DNA of 64,000 nt from Anomaloglossus baeobatrachus (Eukaryota; Chordata; Amphibia; Anura; Aromobatidae): contig NC_134358.1 of the NCBI RefSeq assembly GCF_048569485.1, forward strand, positions 221,275,628 through 221,339,627, in the 5' to 3' direction. A model generated the notes under the pieces. That model did no database searches, was not told the origin of the DNA, and saw only the letters and a program-made list of their open reading frames with translations. The first letter of the stretch is position 1. Every line of letters starts with the position of its first letter. This document shows positions 1-11,571 of the stretch, piece after piece. The translations under genes were made by a program, and so were the position numbers.

Positions 1-1381
1 GGGGTCCACTGCTTGCTACAGGACTGGTTGTAACTGAGTCCTCAGAAGAGGGGTTGAGTCCAGACAGTCGGGGTTGGCGTCCGTTTTCCTGGATAAAATA
101 CCCAACAAATTCCCCTGCGAGACAGAAGGTCAGTGGGCTCCTAAAGGAAAATAGTGGGTCCTGATCAGAAGTACAGGTGGAGGAGTGTAGTCGGAATAAG
201 TCCTTACAGTAGCGAGAGCTAAATCCCTGTGGGTGGGACGGAGTGGCTAAAGGACTTTTTGAATCTGTCAGTGAAGTATGATGTCAGACAGGAGAATGAG
301 GGCCTAGTAGCATTCAAAGGAGCTTAGGTGCCAGGAAAGCGGTTGGCCGGTAAATTGAATTATGAAATGGAGCTTAGAGGGAACCCCGTCGGGGTCTGAA
401 GCGGTGCCCATGTAATGCGACTTGAAAATATCTATCTGTTGGTTGAAAGTAAAGTTCCACTAGTTAAAAGAAGCACATCGGTGTTGGATTTATTGTCTCA
501 CTGAATGAATGAACTGTTGCGAAAGCATCCCTGCAGTGGAGTGGTGACAAGGACACACGGGGTTACTGAACTGCTGCGCTGCGGCCTGGAAGCCCCTGTG
601 AACACGACTACGACTGCCTTCTACATAATGACAGCCTGCTCTCCTGATCTATATGTCTCACACTGGTAATGTGCCTTTCATATAAAATAAACTATGAAGG
701 TAGATTTTCAGAGAGATCTGTGTCTGGCCCAGAGATCTTAACAGGTCATTTACATGTTAAGATAAATGTGGATTTCTCTGAAATAAGACATCAGATCACA
801 AATACCAAGATATCATTTTATTCAACTTCCCATGAACTACATGACCATGTACACGGCGTAGGAGGATTGATCCTCCTGACAGATTCCTTATATTGTAAAG
901 ATCAGAAAATAGTTTTATTAAAATAATGAAGGCATAGCCATGTATTCAGCTCATAACCATTTCTAACAAAAAATGGCCCTAAATCATTATCATGATGCAT
1001 GGAAGCCTTATTAGAGGATGTATGAGAAAGAATGTGTTTTCTTGGTTGTCCTCTGGAAATAGGACAAATAGGGTCCGACTTGTGTTCTATCCTGTTGGCA
1101 TGACCACTAATATGGCATGTTACTGGCCTGGGCTGGTAATCACTGATTGTGACAGTTATCATAAGTTATGCTTGTTTAAAGAAACTAAAAAGACAAGCCT
1201 TGTGGTTTGTGACCCATACACCTGAGCTACTGGTTGATTGTAACACATGGAGGAATGTTGCACAGTTTGGTGTGTGAGTGGAAATGTAATGGATTTAATA
1301 GTTAATGTGGGTTGTTGGTAATGGGTTTGATATTGTGGATTGATTGTTTGAGATAGTTGTGCTGTATTTTGTGTTTGAATA
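1..1381. other. Unassigned stretch, no gene recognised
   Basis: Only short overlapping frames (up to about 86 codons) occur on both strands. None resembles a known family, and none has convincing start context or length. The sequence becomes AT-rich toward the right, next to the inverted end of the following Tc1 element. It could be host non-coding DNA or an old repeat that I do not recognise. Confidence 0.5.
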
Positions 1382-1383
1382 TA

Positions 1384-3049
1384 CAGTCCCTAATAGACGT
1401 TCTGTTATGTAAATAAAAGCTTATAACCGGACTTTAAATTCATTCATTGGTTTCATAAATTACTCTTTTGAAAGCTGAAACCCTCCCAAATTTGGTTTGA
1501 AAATAAAGCTGCTGCAAAACTGAAATATTGATCATTTAATGAACACAGAAAGGTCAGATTTTGGCAAGACAAAAGTTTTGTCACCTTGTCATATAATGCA
1601 CCCAATCCTAGTTTACATCCTCACCTGTGCTCACTAAATGATCGGTTAATTAGTGGGTGTGTATAAAAAAAAACCCAGCACCCCAGACCTTCACTTGAAC
1701 TGCAACTTGACCTCTGACAACATGCCAAAAATCCAAAAAATCCACCCTGTGACCAAAGCCTTGATTATCAAGAGGCTGAAGACCAGATCCACTGCAGAGA
1801 TGGCTGGCACCTTTAATGTGTCTCACCATCAAGTACAAAGAATTAAAAAAAGATTTGAAGAGACTGGAGATGTGTTTGACAAGTCCAGGTCCGGCAGACC
1901 CCACAAGACAACTGCTCAGGAGGAACGTTTGTTGGTTAGAAAATCCAAAGCCAGCCCCTGGTCCACTGCAGCAGAGCTCCAAAAGGCCTGGTCACCTCAA
2001 GCCCCTGTGTCAACTAGAACAGTTTGTAGGATTCTGTCTCAAAATAGCCTCCATGGTCGAATCAGTGCGCAGAAGCCAGCACTAAACAAAAGGCAATTAA
2101 AAAACTGTGTGGCATTTGCAAAGTCCCACAGTCTGGTAAATAGATGGACGCTGGAAAAGTGGCAGAAGGTGGATTTCTCTGATGAATCTTCAGTTGAATT
2201 ACACCACAGCCACCGCAAATACTGCAAGAGACCTACTGGAGCCCGTATGGATCCAGAAAACAGTTAAGTTTGGTGGTGGAAAGATCATGGTCTGGGGTTA
2301 CATTCAGTATGGGGTTGTGCAAAACATTTGCAAGGTGTTAGGCAATATCAATAGCCTAAAATATCAAAAAGTATTAGCGACATCTTACATTCCCAATCAT
2401 AAAAGGGGTCAAATTCTGCAGCAGGATGGTGCTCTATCTCATACATCCATCTCTACAACAAAGTTCCTCCTGGCAAAGAAGATCAAGGTGCTCAACTACC
2501 GGACAGCCCAGTCATCAGACATGAACATCATTGAGCATGTTTGGGGTAGGATGAAAGAGGAAGCTTGGAAGACAAAACCAAAGACTATAAATGAACTTTG
2601 GGAGGCATGTAAGACTGCATTCTATGCTATTCCTGATGACGTCATCAATAAATTGTATGAATAATTGTTGAACCGCATGGATGCAGTCCTACAAGCTCAT
2701 GGAAGTCACACAAAATATTAAATATGGCTCTAATAGCACCACAACTTCATTCTCCAATGTTATGCGACATATCTTTGTATTAGAAGTTAATTATTTGCTT
2801 GAATATCACATTACTTTCTGTGGGTGACAAAACTTCAAAACTTTTGTATTGCCAAAATCTGACCTTACTGTGTTCATTAAATAATCAATATTTCATCTTT
2901 GCAGCAACTTTATTTTCTTTCTCTAAACCAAATTTGGGAGAGTTTTTTTCAAAAGAGTAATTTATATAACCAATGGTTGAATTTAAAGTCACGTTATAAG
3001 CTTTTATTTACATAACATGGCTAAGTAACAGAACTTCTGTCAGGGACTG
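1384..3049 (+). mobile_element. Tc1/mariner transposon A, nearly complete
   Basis: The element starts CAGTCCCT and ends AGGGACTG, next to TA dinucleotides as expected for Tc1/mariner. The outer roughly 200 bases on each side are inverted copies of each other: the stretch after 1420 on the left matches the reverse complement of about 2840-3020 on the right, with scattered differences. A transposase reading runs left to right in the middle (1722-2664). Total length of about 1.67 kb is normal for the superfamily. It looks inactive because the transposase is frameshifted. Confidence 0.85.
1722..2664 (+). pseudogene. Tc1-type transposase, one frameshift
   Basis: Transposase that would cut and paste the surrounding element. 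The likely start is the Met of MPKIQK at 1722, because upstream codons in the same frame are unlike the family. The N-terminal part (to 2267) has paired helix-turn-helix DNA-binding sequence (motifs such as TAEMAGTFNV and SRSGRPHKT). The first catalytic Asp is in DFSDESS. The reading then moves to another frame near 2250-2265 and continues to 2664 with GGGKIMVWGY, the second Asp in QQDGALSH, and the Glu in NIIEHVW. I count 35 residues between the last two, a DD35E-type spacing rather than the DD34E of classical Tc1. All three catalytic residues survive, so the frameshift is the main visible defect. The 3' end reads LYE then stop. Confidence 0.85.
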
Positions 3050-3057
3050 TGTATTTA

Positions 3058-3060
3058 CTC

Positions 3061-3087
<27 letters not shown>
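3058..3087. repeat. (AT)n microsatellite
   Basis: About 14 AT repeats lie between the right end of Tc1 A and the left end of the next Tc1 fragment. TA-rich tracts are common Tc1 targets because the transposase duplicates a TA. Confidence 0.9.
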
Positions 3088-3091
<4 letters not shown>

Positions 3092-3093
3092 CA

Positions 3094-3730
3094 CAGTTGG
3101 TACGAAAAGTATTCAGACCCCTTTACATTTTTTACTTTTTGTTTCATTGCAGCCATTTCGTACATTCAAAAAGGTTCATTTTTTTCTCATTAATGTACAC
3201 TCTGCACTCCATTTTGACAGAAAAAACACAGAAATTAGGAAATTTTTTAAACATTTTTAATCAAGAAAAACTGAAATATCACATGGTCATAAGTATTCAG
3301 ACCCTTTGCTCACTATTGAATAGAAGCACCTCTTGAGCTAGGACAGCCATTAGTCTTCTTGGGAATGATGCAACAAGTTTTTCACACCTGGATGTGGGGA
3401 TCCTCTGCCATTCTTCCATGCAGATCCTCTCCAGTTCCGTCAGGTTGGATGGTGAACGTTGGTGGACAGCCATTTTCAGGTGTCTCTCCAAAGATGCTCA
3501 ATTGGGTTTAGGTCAGTGCTGTGGTTGGGCCAGTCAAGAATGGTCATAGAGCTGTTCTGATGCCACTCCTTTGTTATTTTAGCTGTGTGCTTAGGGTCAT
3601 TGTCTTGTTGGAAGGTGAACCTTCGGTCAAGTCTGAGGTCCAGAGCACTCTGGAAGGTTTTCTTCCAAGATATTGCTGTACTTGGCTGCATTCATCTTTC
3701 CTTCAATTGCAACCAGTCATCCTGTCCCTG
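3094..3730 (-). mobile_element. Tc1 fragment B, truncated
   Basis: The left end has the terminal motif ACAGTTGGTACG followed by AAAGTATTCAGACCC, a Tc1 end I recognise from vertebrate genomes. The subterminal motif AAGTATTCAGACCC recurs near 3291. Inside is the C-terminal half of a transposase on the minus strand. The element stops abruptly near 3730, where it joins an unrelated repeat, so the 5' half and second end are missing. Confidence 0.75.
3297..3691 (-). pseudogene. Tc1 transposase C-terminal remnant (DD34E)
   Basis: Two overlapping minus-strand frames carry the end of a Tc1 transposase. The segment from 3691 has QQDNDPKHT (second catalytic Asp), LDWPNHSTDLNP and PIEHLW (catalytic Glu) with 34 residues between Asp and Glu. 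The segment from 3491 has EEWQRIPTSRCEKLV and the usual C-terminal end. The N-terminal DNA-binding half and first Asp are absent because the element is truncated, and at least one frameshift separates the two segments. Confidence 0.8.
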
Positions 3731-4364
3731 CAGCTGAAAAAAAAATTAAATAAAGTACAAATTTGGTATCGCCACATCCATGACTACTAAATCTACAAAA
3801 CTGTCAAGCTAGTTAACTCCTTCAGTGGGCGCTATACAGTATATTTTAAAAAAAAAAGACGTGTCCAAAAATGATGCATTTTCATCATACTACCCCCCAA
3901 AAATAGAAGAGAATGCAATCAAATAGTTAAGCTGAAATAAAATTAAATAAATCACTGAGAATGTAATCTGCAAAAAAGAAAGCACTGCTCAGCTCCGTCA
4001 GCAGAGAAATAAAAAGTTATAGCTCTGAGAATGTAGCAATGCAAAAATATATATTTTTTTCATAAAATTATTTTTATACAGTAAAAGCAGCAAAGCATAA
4101 AAAACCTACAAAAATGTGGTATCACTGTAATCGTACTAACCCGAAGCAAAAATCTGTCTTATCAATTTTACCACATGGTGAACAGCATAAAAACATCCTG
4201 AATGGCTTTATGTTCACTCTGCATCCCGAAAATTGGAATAGAAAGCAATCAAAAATGTTATGTACCCAAAAATGGTACCAAAAATTGTCAGCTCATCCAC
4301 CCAAAAACAAGCGTTCACATGACTGTCTGTATGCGGAATGTAGAAAAATTATAGCTCTCAAAAT

Positions 4365-5139
4365 GTGTCACGTTTGTCTATTGGCGCGAAGAGATTTATG
4401 CCGGTTCTTCTATTTGAGTTTTCTCCTACTGTGGAGGCTGATATTAAATGGACTTTGCTTTCTGTTGACACAGTAAGGGTTAATGGCAAATTTCCCTTGC
4501 TGTAGGTTGTTTAGTTAGAGCTCAGCTGTAGTCTTTTGTGGCCATTCCCCTCCTCCTTAAAAAGACCCATCAGCCACCTCTTCCTTGCAGTTGAGAGAAT
4601 CATTTCTACCAAGGTCTGCCATGGAGAGAGGGAGTCATTCGCAGCTGCAGGTGCAAGGCTTGCTGTTTTTGTGGAGATACCCTTGGCCTTGTATTTTCTT
4701 CCCTGCTTTGGTTTGTTCCCCTTTACCATCTGTTGTCTTATACCTCTGTGTTAGGGTGCAGTGTGATTGAGTTTTGGTTCTCCCCCTCTTTGTCCATCTT
4801 CTGTGGGGTTACCTCTCTTATTCTGGTCCCCCCTTGGGTGGTGGGAGGGGGTACTAGATCAAGGCTAGTTAAGAACAGAGCCAGGATGGCAGCCCAGACA
4901 TCTTCACCTTCAGAGCTAATTCTGGGATCAGGGATAGCTAGGGCCACCCTAGCTGGAGGGTCAGTTCAGGAGCCCTTATCCCCGTTACCTCCATTCCTTC
5001 CCGTCATTTCCCTATTATCTCCATTCCTTCCTGTCAAATTCCCTGTTACCTCCTCCCTTCCCATGACATTATGGTATTGCTAAAACTTTTTGTTGTAAAT
5101 AAAAAGGTGTTTTATTGTGTGTGTGATAGTAGCCAAACA
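4365..5139 (+). mobile_element. LTR-like solitary block (unclassified fossil)
   Basis: A more GC-rich block interrupts the surrounding repeat. It starts TGTCACG and can be read to end ...CCAAACA. It contains a TATA-like CCTTAAAAAG near 4555 and an AATAAA with a GT-rich run near 5098-5125, as in an LTR. No matching target duplication could be confirmed and the right end is uncertain, so it could be another kind of insertion. Confidence 0.3.
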
Positions 5140-5311
5140 TAAATTGATATAAATAAATAATTAAATTCAGGTATCGCTGTATTTACACTGACCTGAACCA
5201 TAAAGCCCTCTAATCATACCACATGAGGAACGGCATAAAAAATAAATAAACCCAATTCTTGAACTGTTGTTGATTTGTCAATCTTCCTCCCAAAGATCAC
5301 AGTAAGGCTCA

Positions 5312-5690
5312 GATCACATTTATCTTGTGCACTACATTGAGCACTTGCATCGTGGTTTCCATGTAAATCTTTGAAATATATGATTTAGAACCCCCGACAA
5401 AACATTCCCTAGAATGAAGCAGATGGAGTCACTTTGGACTCTCTCTGGCCTGTGATTCAGTAGTGTCCGTCTTTTCAAGTGTTCATACAAGAATGGCTTG
5501 GCCATAGTTTTCTGCACTTTGGAAAAAACAGACACCGCCTAACAGAGGCCAGACGGTGTCTAAAGTATCTCTGCCTGTCTCATAGTGAATAGATCCTCCG
5601 GGGGTTTCACCTGAATCACTTCGTTCAGAGATGTAGATGGAAACCCATTGAAATAAGTGCTCAGTGTAGAGCTCAGGATAAATGTGATCC
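5312..5690. mobile_element. Small MITE-like inverted-repeat element
   Basis: GATCACATTTATC near 5312 is repeated as its reverse complement at 5678-5689, giving about 380 bp with short inverted ends and no coding sequence. On either side the surrounding interspersed repeat resumes, consistent with an insertion. The superfamily is not determined. Confidence 0.5.
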
Positions 5691-6014
5691 AAAATTTTCT
5701 GTAAATTGTTTCCAATAAAAGCTTCAACTCAACTGGAAATTTTTCCGCACTTGGAATTTTTTTTGCTGTTTTCCAGTACACTATATGGTAAAATGTACAG
5801 TTTCATTTAAAAGTACAACTCGTCCCGCAAAAAGCAAGCCCTCATATGGAAAGATTGATGGAAAAATGAAAATGTTATGGCTCTCGGAAGTAGGGGAGCA
5901 AAAAGAAAAAACAATGAAAAATGGAAAATCGGCCAGGGGTGAAGGGGATAAAATTTTGTAACACACCTGTGGTGTCAATATGATCACTGCACCCTTTAGA
6001 TGAATTCATTGAGA

Positions 6015-7345
6015 GGTGTAATTTGTAAAATGGGGTCACTTTTGAGGGATTTCTACTTTTCCGTCACCTTAGGGGCTCTGCCAATGTGATATATCACCCG
6101 CAAAACATAACAGCAAAATTTGCATTTGAAAATGGTGCTCCTTCCATACTGAGCTTTACACTGTATTTGAAAAGTAGTTCCCAATTACATGTAAATTATG
6201 TGGTCTTTTTTTCCTATTAGCCCTTATAATAATTACAAACTTGAGGCTAAAACAACATTTTGTAGTTTTAAAAAACTAATTATTCTTTCTTTACCTAATG
6301 GAATAAAATTATGTGATGTCCCTGTGAATGTCAACATGCTTGTTGCTTCCCTAGATGAATTCATTGAGGTGTGAAGTGTGTAAATTGGGGTCACTTATGG
6401 GGGGCTCTGCTCTTGTTTTTTTGCATGTCAGGGGCTCTTCCAATGTGACATGGCACCAATATGTTGTTCCTTTTCTTCTGAGATTTGCAGTGTGCCTCAA
6501 ATGTCTCTTTCTTCAAGAGTTGTAGTTTCCAAACTGAGGCTCTTCAAATGGCATCTGCAATCAATTCCAGCCAAAATGGCACTCCAAAATTCAAATAGCA
6601 CTCCCTCCCTTCAGAGCCCTGCCAAAACAGTAGTTTTCCAGCACAGATGAGGTATTGGTGTACTCAGGAGAAATTACACAACAAATTTTACTGTCCATCC
6701 TTTTACCTTTGGGAAAATGAAAATGTGGGGTTAAAGCAATATTTATTTTCGAAAACATTTTTTTTCACAGCTTAACTTTCTAAAATTCTGTGAATCACCT
6801 ATGGTTTCAAGGTGTTCACCACATCTCCAGATAAATTTCATAAGCATAATGTAGTTTCCAAAATGGGGTCACTTGTGGGAAGTGTCCACTATTTAGGCAC
6901 ATCAGGGGCTCTGCAAATATGATATGGATTCTTCTATCTATTCCAGCCACTTCTGCGCTTTAAAAGTCACATGGTGCTTCATCCCTTCCGAGCTTTGTCA
7001 TGCACCCAAACAGTAGTTTTCCACTGCATATGGCGTACTCAGGAGAAATATGCTAACAAATTATATGGTCAATTTACTCCTGTTAACCTTGAGAAAATGT
7101 AAAAAATATGGGGCTAAAAGAACATTTTTGTGGGAAAAATTTAAATGTTCATTTTTTTCCTTCGACATTGCTTTAATTCTTCTGAAGCACCTAAAGAGTT
7201 AATAAACTTTTTGAATAAGGTTTTGAGTATTTTAAAGGGTTGCAATTTTTAAAATGCTGTCACTTTTGGATATTTTCTATTACATAGACCCCTTAAAGAA
7301 AATTGAAAAAATTGCTGATAAACGTTTAACCTTTCTAAATTCTTA
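6015..7345. repeat. Degenerate tandem units (about 350-480 bp)
   Basis: The same order of phrases returns several times: a GATGAATTCATTGAG-type start, then AAATGGGGTCACTT, then TTAGGGGCTCTGCCAATGTGA or relatives, then a CTCCTTCC-type run. Anchor positions for the GGGGTCACTT phrase are about 6032, 6388, 6863 and a weaker copy near 7258. Units differ strongly, so this is an old internal tandem duplication within the larger repeat. Confidence 0.55.
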
Positions 7346-7690
7346 AAAAAATTTGTGTTTCAAAAATGATGCTGATGTAAAGTAGACATGTAGCAAATGT
7401 TAATTATTAACTATTTTTAGTGTGATATAAATATCTGGTTTAAGGGCATATAAAGTATAAGTTTGAAAATTTCTTCTTTTTGCTAAATTTTCAATTTGTT
7501 TTTGTCATACTTATGATATTTTCGTAAATAAATAAGAAATCATTTTGCCGTAAATTTAGAAATAACATGTGTCATGAAAAAACATTCTTAGAATCACTGA
7601 GATATGTTGAAGCATTCCAGAGTTCTTACCACATAAATGAACACTGGTTAGAATAAACAAGGTTTCGGGTAAACGGGTTAAAATAGTATA

Positions 7691-8240
7691 AAAGAAGAAT
7701 TAAGAAGTGTTAAAAAATGTTTAATTTGGGTTTTTTTTATCACTAATTACTAGTTCAGGTCAGTTTGTGTAGACTTGGTGACTATCATGGGGAGATTTTC
7801 ACAAACTTCGTCAACTGTTATGCTGGTGGCACCTTCTGTTCAGACTACTGATTCTAACACTCCACCTGATAAGTTCTCTGAGGTCTATAATCGGTGCAAG
7901 CTGAAACGGGCATTGACCCACAGGTTGGTAGTTCATAGCAAGAGTCAATCTCTGACGGTCAGCTTGTGAGTAATTTTTCATCATATGTTTTCGGAGAGAC
8001 AATCACGTCTGCTCTCCTCCTATATATGCTGGTTGGACACCAATCTTTAACTTTTTCACTAGCCTCAAGTGCAATGCCTCAAATCTTTATAATTTCTACC
8101 GGATAGACAGGGCTCAATTCGTTCAAGATCTAAGGAGGTTTTAAGCTATAAACTGCCGGAAAATAAAATGGACTGAGATGGTATGAAATGTACAATATCC
8201 TCAGAGGAAAAGACTATAAAAAAAGTCAACTTCTGTGAGG
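7691..8240. other. Unassigned stretch
   Basis: Short frames only. A TATATATGCTGG run near 8025 could be a promoter-like box of an old element, but nothing else supports that. I see no gene. Confidence 0.4.
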
Positions 8241-8940
8241 TTTGCATTATGAAATTGGATTCCTGATATGCACACAGTATCCAGAATCTGAGGCTCATCA
8301 TAATGGTATGATTCCACTTGCGTATGACTCGTGCGAGTCTCTCATCGGTATCACCCAGCACGGCGCACAATCTCCTGACAGGAGAGGGTCGGCTGCATGT
8401 CTTTTCATGCCGGGTGATCCCGAAGCGAGACTCGCCCAAGTCATATGCAAGTGGCATCATACCCTCAGACAGAGCACACAAGGCGAGTAAAACGGAGCGA
8501 GTGGAATGCGATAAAAAATTGCATTCCACCCGGACCCATGTTACCTTATGGGGCAGCTCCCATGAGCCATTTTTTTTCTCAGCCTTAATCGGACAGAGAA
8601 AACAATGCTGTGGGTGGAATCTGATTTTTTTTAACTCACGCCCATACAAGTCTATGATTGTGAGAGAAACATCGCATTGCATTCGTATTACACCAGTGTA
8701 ATGTGAGTACAGTGCGAGAATCGCATCAGCTGATAATGGAGAAGATAGGGAGATTAATCCCTCTCTCTCCTCCGCAGCACCCACCCTGTCCCCCGTGGCT
8801 GTACTACGATTGCAGGATCACATGGCAGTGGCATGACACTTGGCTTACACTCCAGCAGAACGGGAACCGAGTGTCATGCGATTCACTCGCTTTAATAACC
8901 GTGTGGCCCCAGCCTTACTGCAGAACAAGAACTGTATACA
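8241..8940. mobile_element. MITE-like region with long hairpin
   Basis: A GC-richer block whose core is a hairpin: 8305-8341 is the inverted counterpart of 8427-8463 (GGTATGATTCCACTTGC against GCAAGTGGCATCATACC, with a few mismatches). Pairing continues inward in GGTATCACCC and CGGGTGATCC. The rest (8490-8930) holds further inverted CGCAT/ATGCG motifs. No coding sequence is present. I recognise the phrases as a widespread frog repeat but cannot name the family. Confidence 0.55.
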
Positions 8941-10247
8941 AAATTTACAAAAAATAAAGTCTATAACTGAATCAAAAGTAACGAACCCTAAAAAAAAAAA
9001 TCAAATTTAGATTATATTATATACCCATTATGGGAGTGCTTTATCAGATGTCAATGGTGTCAGCCATGTAACAAATCTTAAACTGATTTCTTTGTGTTTT
9101 TCTTGTCTGTTTCTGGTTTCCTTTTTCTGTGCATCAAAAAAATGTACATACGAGTGCAGGTGTAAGTCTAAAATATCCTTTCTCATTATAAACTATAATT
9201 GGCCAGTAAGGCAGTTTTATATAAAAAGGCAAGTAAAGCCTGAATGGCCACTGCAACTTTATTGTAGGAATCAATTGGGCTCACAGTGGATAGATCTCCA
9301 CAGATTGGTCATTCCTCCTGGCACATCCCAACAATAATCCATCAACATCTTTAGTGAGAAATCACTCCATCATTGGTTAGAAACAGTGCATAGAGCTCAT
9401 GCTGTTTTCTTTTAAAAAATTGTCAGTCAGCCAAAGCCAGGTCACATCTGGAGTATACCGTAAGTGTCCGACGAATCAAAGCTTAATCCAACAAGACTTC
9501 AGGTAGATAACTACTTTAGCAAGTAACCTCTTCCACAACCGTTTCTGTCCCTAGGTTACTAAATCACATAAACTAAACTACACAGTGTTTATAGAGGGCC
9601 AGGTGCAAGCGACGTAATCTTATCTGCCATTTGTTTTAGGCAGCTGCAACTGTTGTTATCTGTTAATAAGTTACTATATTCCGTTTTAATGTTTGATTTT
9701 TGTATTTTCTTTGACATTTATCTTTCCTGAGAGATATATTAATAATTTGCAAGTTGACATTATTTACTACAGCTAACTGTAGATATGTGCAACCTCTGGA
9801 GTGGCATCAAATCTCTGTATAGGAGCATATGTTCTAATCATTTGGACTATTCTCTTTTTATTACAAATCTGTCAGTTACAGCACATTTTACTGGACTTGT
9901 GACTGATATAGCCATATGTTTCATTATGCCACAGAAAATGCTGTTCCAAAAATATTCCCTATATGTTACAAGAAATTAGACTTTATGGAAACTTTTTATC
10001 TGGTGAAGGTTAAAGGTTTATGGTAAGAAAAATGAATAATAAAGAGAACAAAAATCATACCGCTAAATTGGATCATTTCTTTATTTTGCTGTTTTTTAGT
10101 TGAGCAACATGCAGTATGTGAAAAAAAAGTATTGGGGGTTTGGCAATTGCCAAGAAAGTGTTACCTGCCAGACTGCATTGTGCCAACTGAAAAATTTGTT
10201 GGAGAAAAGTTAATGCTGTGGGTTGTTTTTCAATGGTTCGCTTAGTC
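8941..10247. other. Unassigned stretch
   Basis: AT-rich sequence with only short frames on both strands and no element ends that I can recognise. Possibly unique host intergenic DNA. Confidence 0.4.
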
Positions 10248-10250
10248 TTA

Positions 10251-10834
10251 GGGGTACTTTGTACACTACGACATCGCAAGCTGATTGCTGTGATGCCGAG
10301 CGCGATAGTCCCCGCCCCCATCGCAGCTGCAATATCTTGTGATAGATGCCGTAGCGAACATTATCACTACGGCAGCTTCACACGCACTTACCTACCGTGC
10401 GACGTCGCTCTGGCCGGCGAACCGCCTCCTTCCTAAGGGGGCGGGTCGTGCGGCGTCACAGCGACGTCATACGGCAGGCGGCCAACAAAAGGAAAAGGAC
10501 GGAGATGAGTGGGACATAAACATCCCACCCACCTCCGTCCTTCCTCATTGCAGCCGGGACGCAGGTAAGGTGATGTTCCTCGCTCCTGCGGCTTCACACA
10601 CAGTGATGTGTGCTGCCGCAGGAACGAGGAACAACATCGTAACATCGGTTCTTCCGAAATTATGGAAATGACCGACGCTACACCAATGATACAATTTTGA
10701 CGCTTTTGCGCTTGTTAATCGTATCAAAAACGTTTTACACACTACGATGTCGACAGCGACGCCGGATGTGCGTCACTTTCAATTTGACCCCAACCTACAT
10801 CGCATCTGCGATGTCGTAGTGTGCAAAGTACCCC
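10251..10834. mobile_element. MITE 1, TTA target duplication
   Basis: Inverted ends GGGGTACTTTG (left) and CAAAGTACCCC (right) are flanked by TTA on both sides (10248-10250 and 10835-10837). Just inside, ACACTACGACATCGC mirrors GCGATGTCGTAGTGT. No transposase is present. A 3-bp TTA duplication fits PIF/Harbinger-type MITEs, but the family assignment is an inference. A second member is at 40559-41128 (shared phrases such as GCCGGATGTGCGTCAC). Confidence 0.75.
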
Positions 10835-11020
10835 TTAGGGTACCGTCACACTTTAGCGACGCTCCAGCGATCCTACCAGCGATCTGACCTGGTCAGGATC
10901 GCTGGTGCGTCGCTACATGGTCGCTGATCAGCTGTCAATCAGGCAGATCTCACCAGCGACCAGTGACCAGCCCCCAGCCAGCAGCGATGCGTGGAAGCGA
11001 TGCTGCGCTTGGTAACTTAA

Positions 11021-11066
11021 GGTAAATATCGGGTAACCAAGCACTTGGTTACCCGATATTTACCTT
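11021..11066. repeat. Perfect 22-bp hairpin inside MITE 2
   Basis: AGGTAAATATCGGGTAACC plus AAG is followed after a 2-base spacer (CA) by its exact reverse complement. The same core word recurs in the hairpin at 11235-11294. Confidence 0.9.
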
Positions 11067-11234
11067 GGTTACCAGCGCACACCGCTTAGCGCTGGCTCCC
11101 TGCACTCCTAGCCAGAGTACACATCGGGTTAATAAGCAAACCGCTTTTCTTATTTACCCGATGTGTACTCCGGCTACTTGTGCAGGGAGCAGGGAGCCGG
11201 CGCTGACAGCCTGAGAGCGGTGGACGCTAGTAAT

Positions 11235-11294
11235 CAAGGTAAATATCGGGTAACCAAGCAAAGGGCTTTGCTTGGTTACCCGATATTTACCTTG
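11235..11294. repeat. Perfect 29-bp hairpin inside MITE 2
   Basis: Left arm 11235-11263 and right arm 11266-11294 are exact reverse complements separated by GG. The arms contain the same GGTAAATATCGGGTAACC word as the hairpin at 11021, so one probably arose by duplication of the other. A third, weaker hairpin with ACATCGGGT and ACCCGATGT lies at about 11121-11164. Confidence 0.9.
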
Positions 11295-11571
11295 GTTACA
11301 GCTTACTGCAGGCTGCCAGACGCCGGCTCCCTGCACATTCAGATCGTTGCTCTCTCGCTGTCAAACACAGCAATGTGTGCTTCACAGCAGTATAGCAACG
11401 TCCAAAAAATGAACCAGCACTGTCTGTAATGAGCAGCAGTCTCACAGCAGGGGCCAGATCGCTGCTCAGTGTCACACACAGCGAGATCGCTAATGAGGTC
11501 ACTGGTGCGTCACAACAACGTGACTCACCAGAAATCTTGCTAGCGATCTCGCTATGTGAGAAGTACCCCTA

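Larger units (their letters stand above)
3731..7690. repeat. Non-coding interspersed repeat, interrupted
   Basis: A long AT-rich stretch without coding potential. Phrases that I recognise as repetitive in frog genomes recur, such as GGTATCGC followed by a ...CGTACTAACC-like run near 3764 and 4121, AAAAGTACAACTCGTCCC near 5810, and repeated GGGGTCACTT. Two insertions interrupt it: an LTR-like block at 4365-5139 and a MITE at 5312-5690. I cannot name the family. Its outer limits are approximate. Confidence 0.5.
10838..11571. mobile_element. MITE 2, rich in palindromes, abutting MITE 1
   Basis: Ends GGGTACCGTCACAC and GTGAGAAGTACCCC form an imperfect inverted pair, with AGCGAC/AGCGAT motifs just inside. 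It begins directly after the TTA that closes MITE 1. The interior contains three hairpins (see separate entries) and no coding frame. Non-autonomous DNA transposon; family not determined. Confidence 0.65.

Noticed and set aside
8146-8784. 212-codon minus-strand frame
   Set aside because: It overlaps a palindromic MITE, and both strands are open there because of the inverted structure. No recognisable domain.
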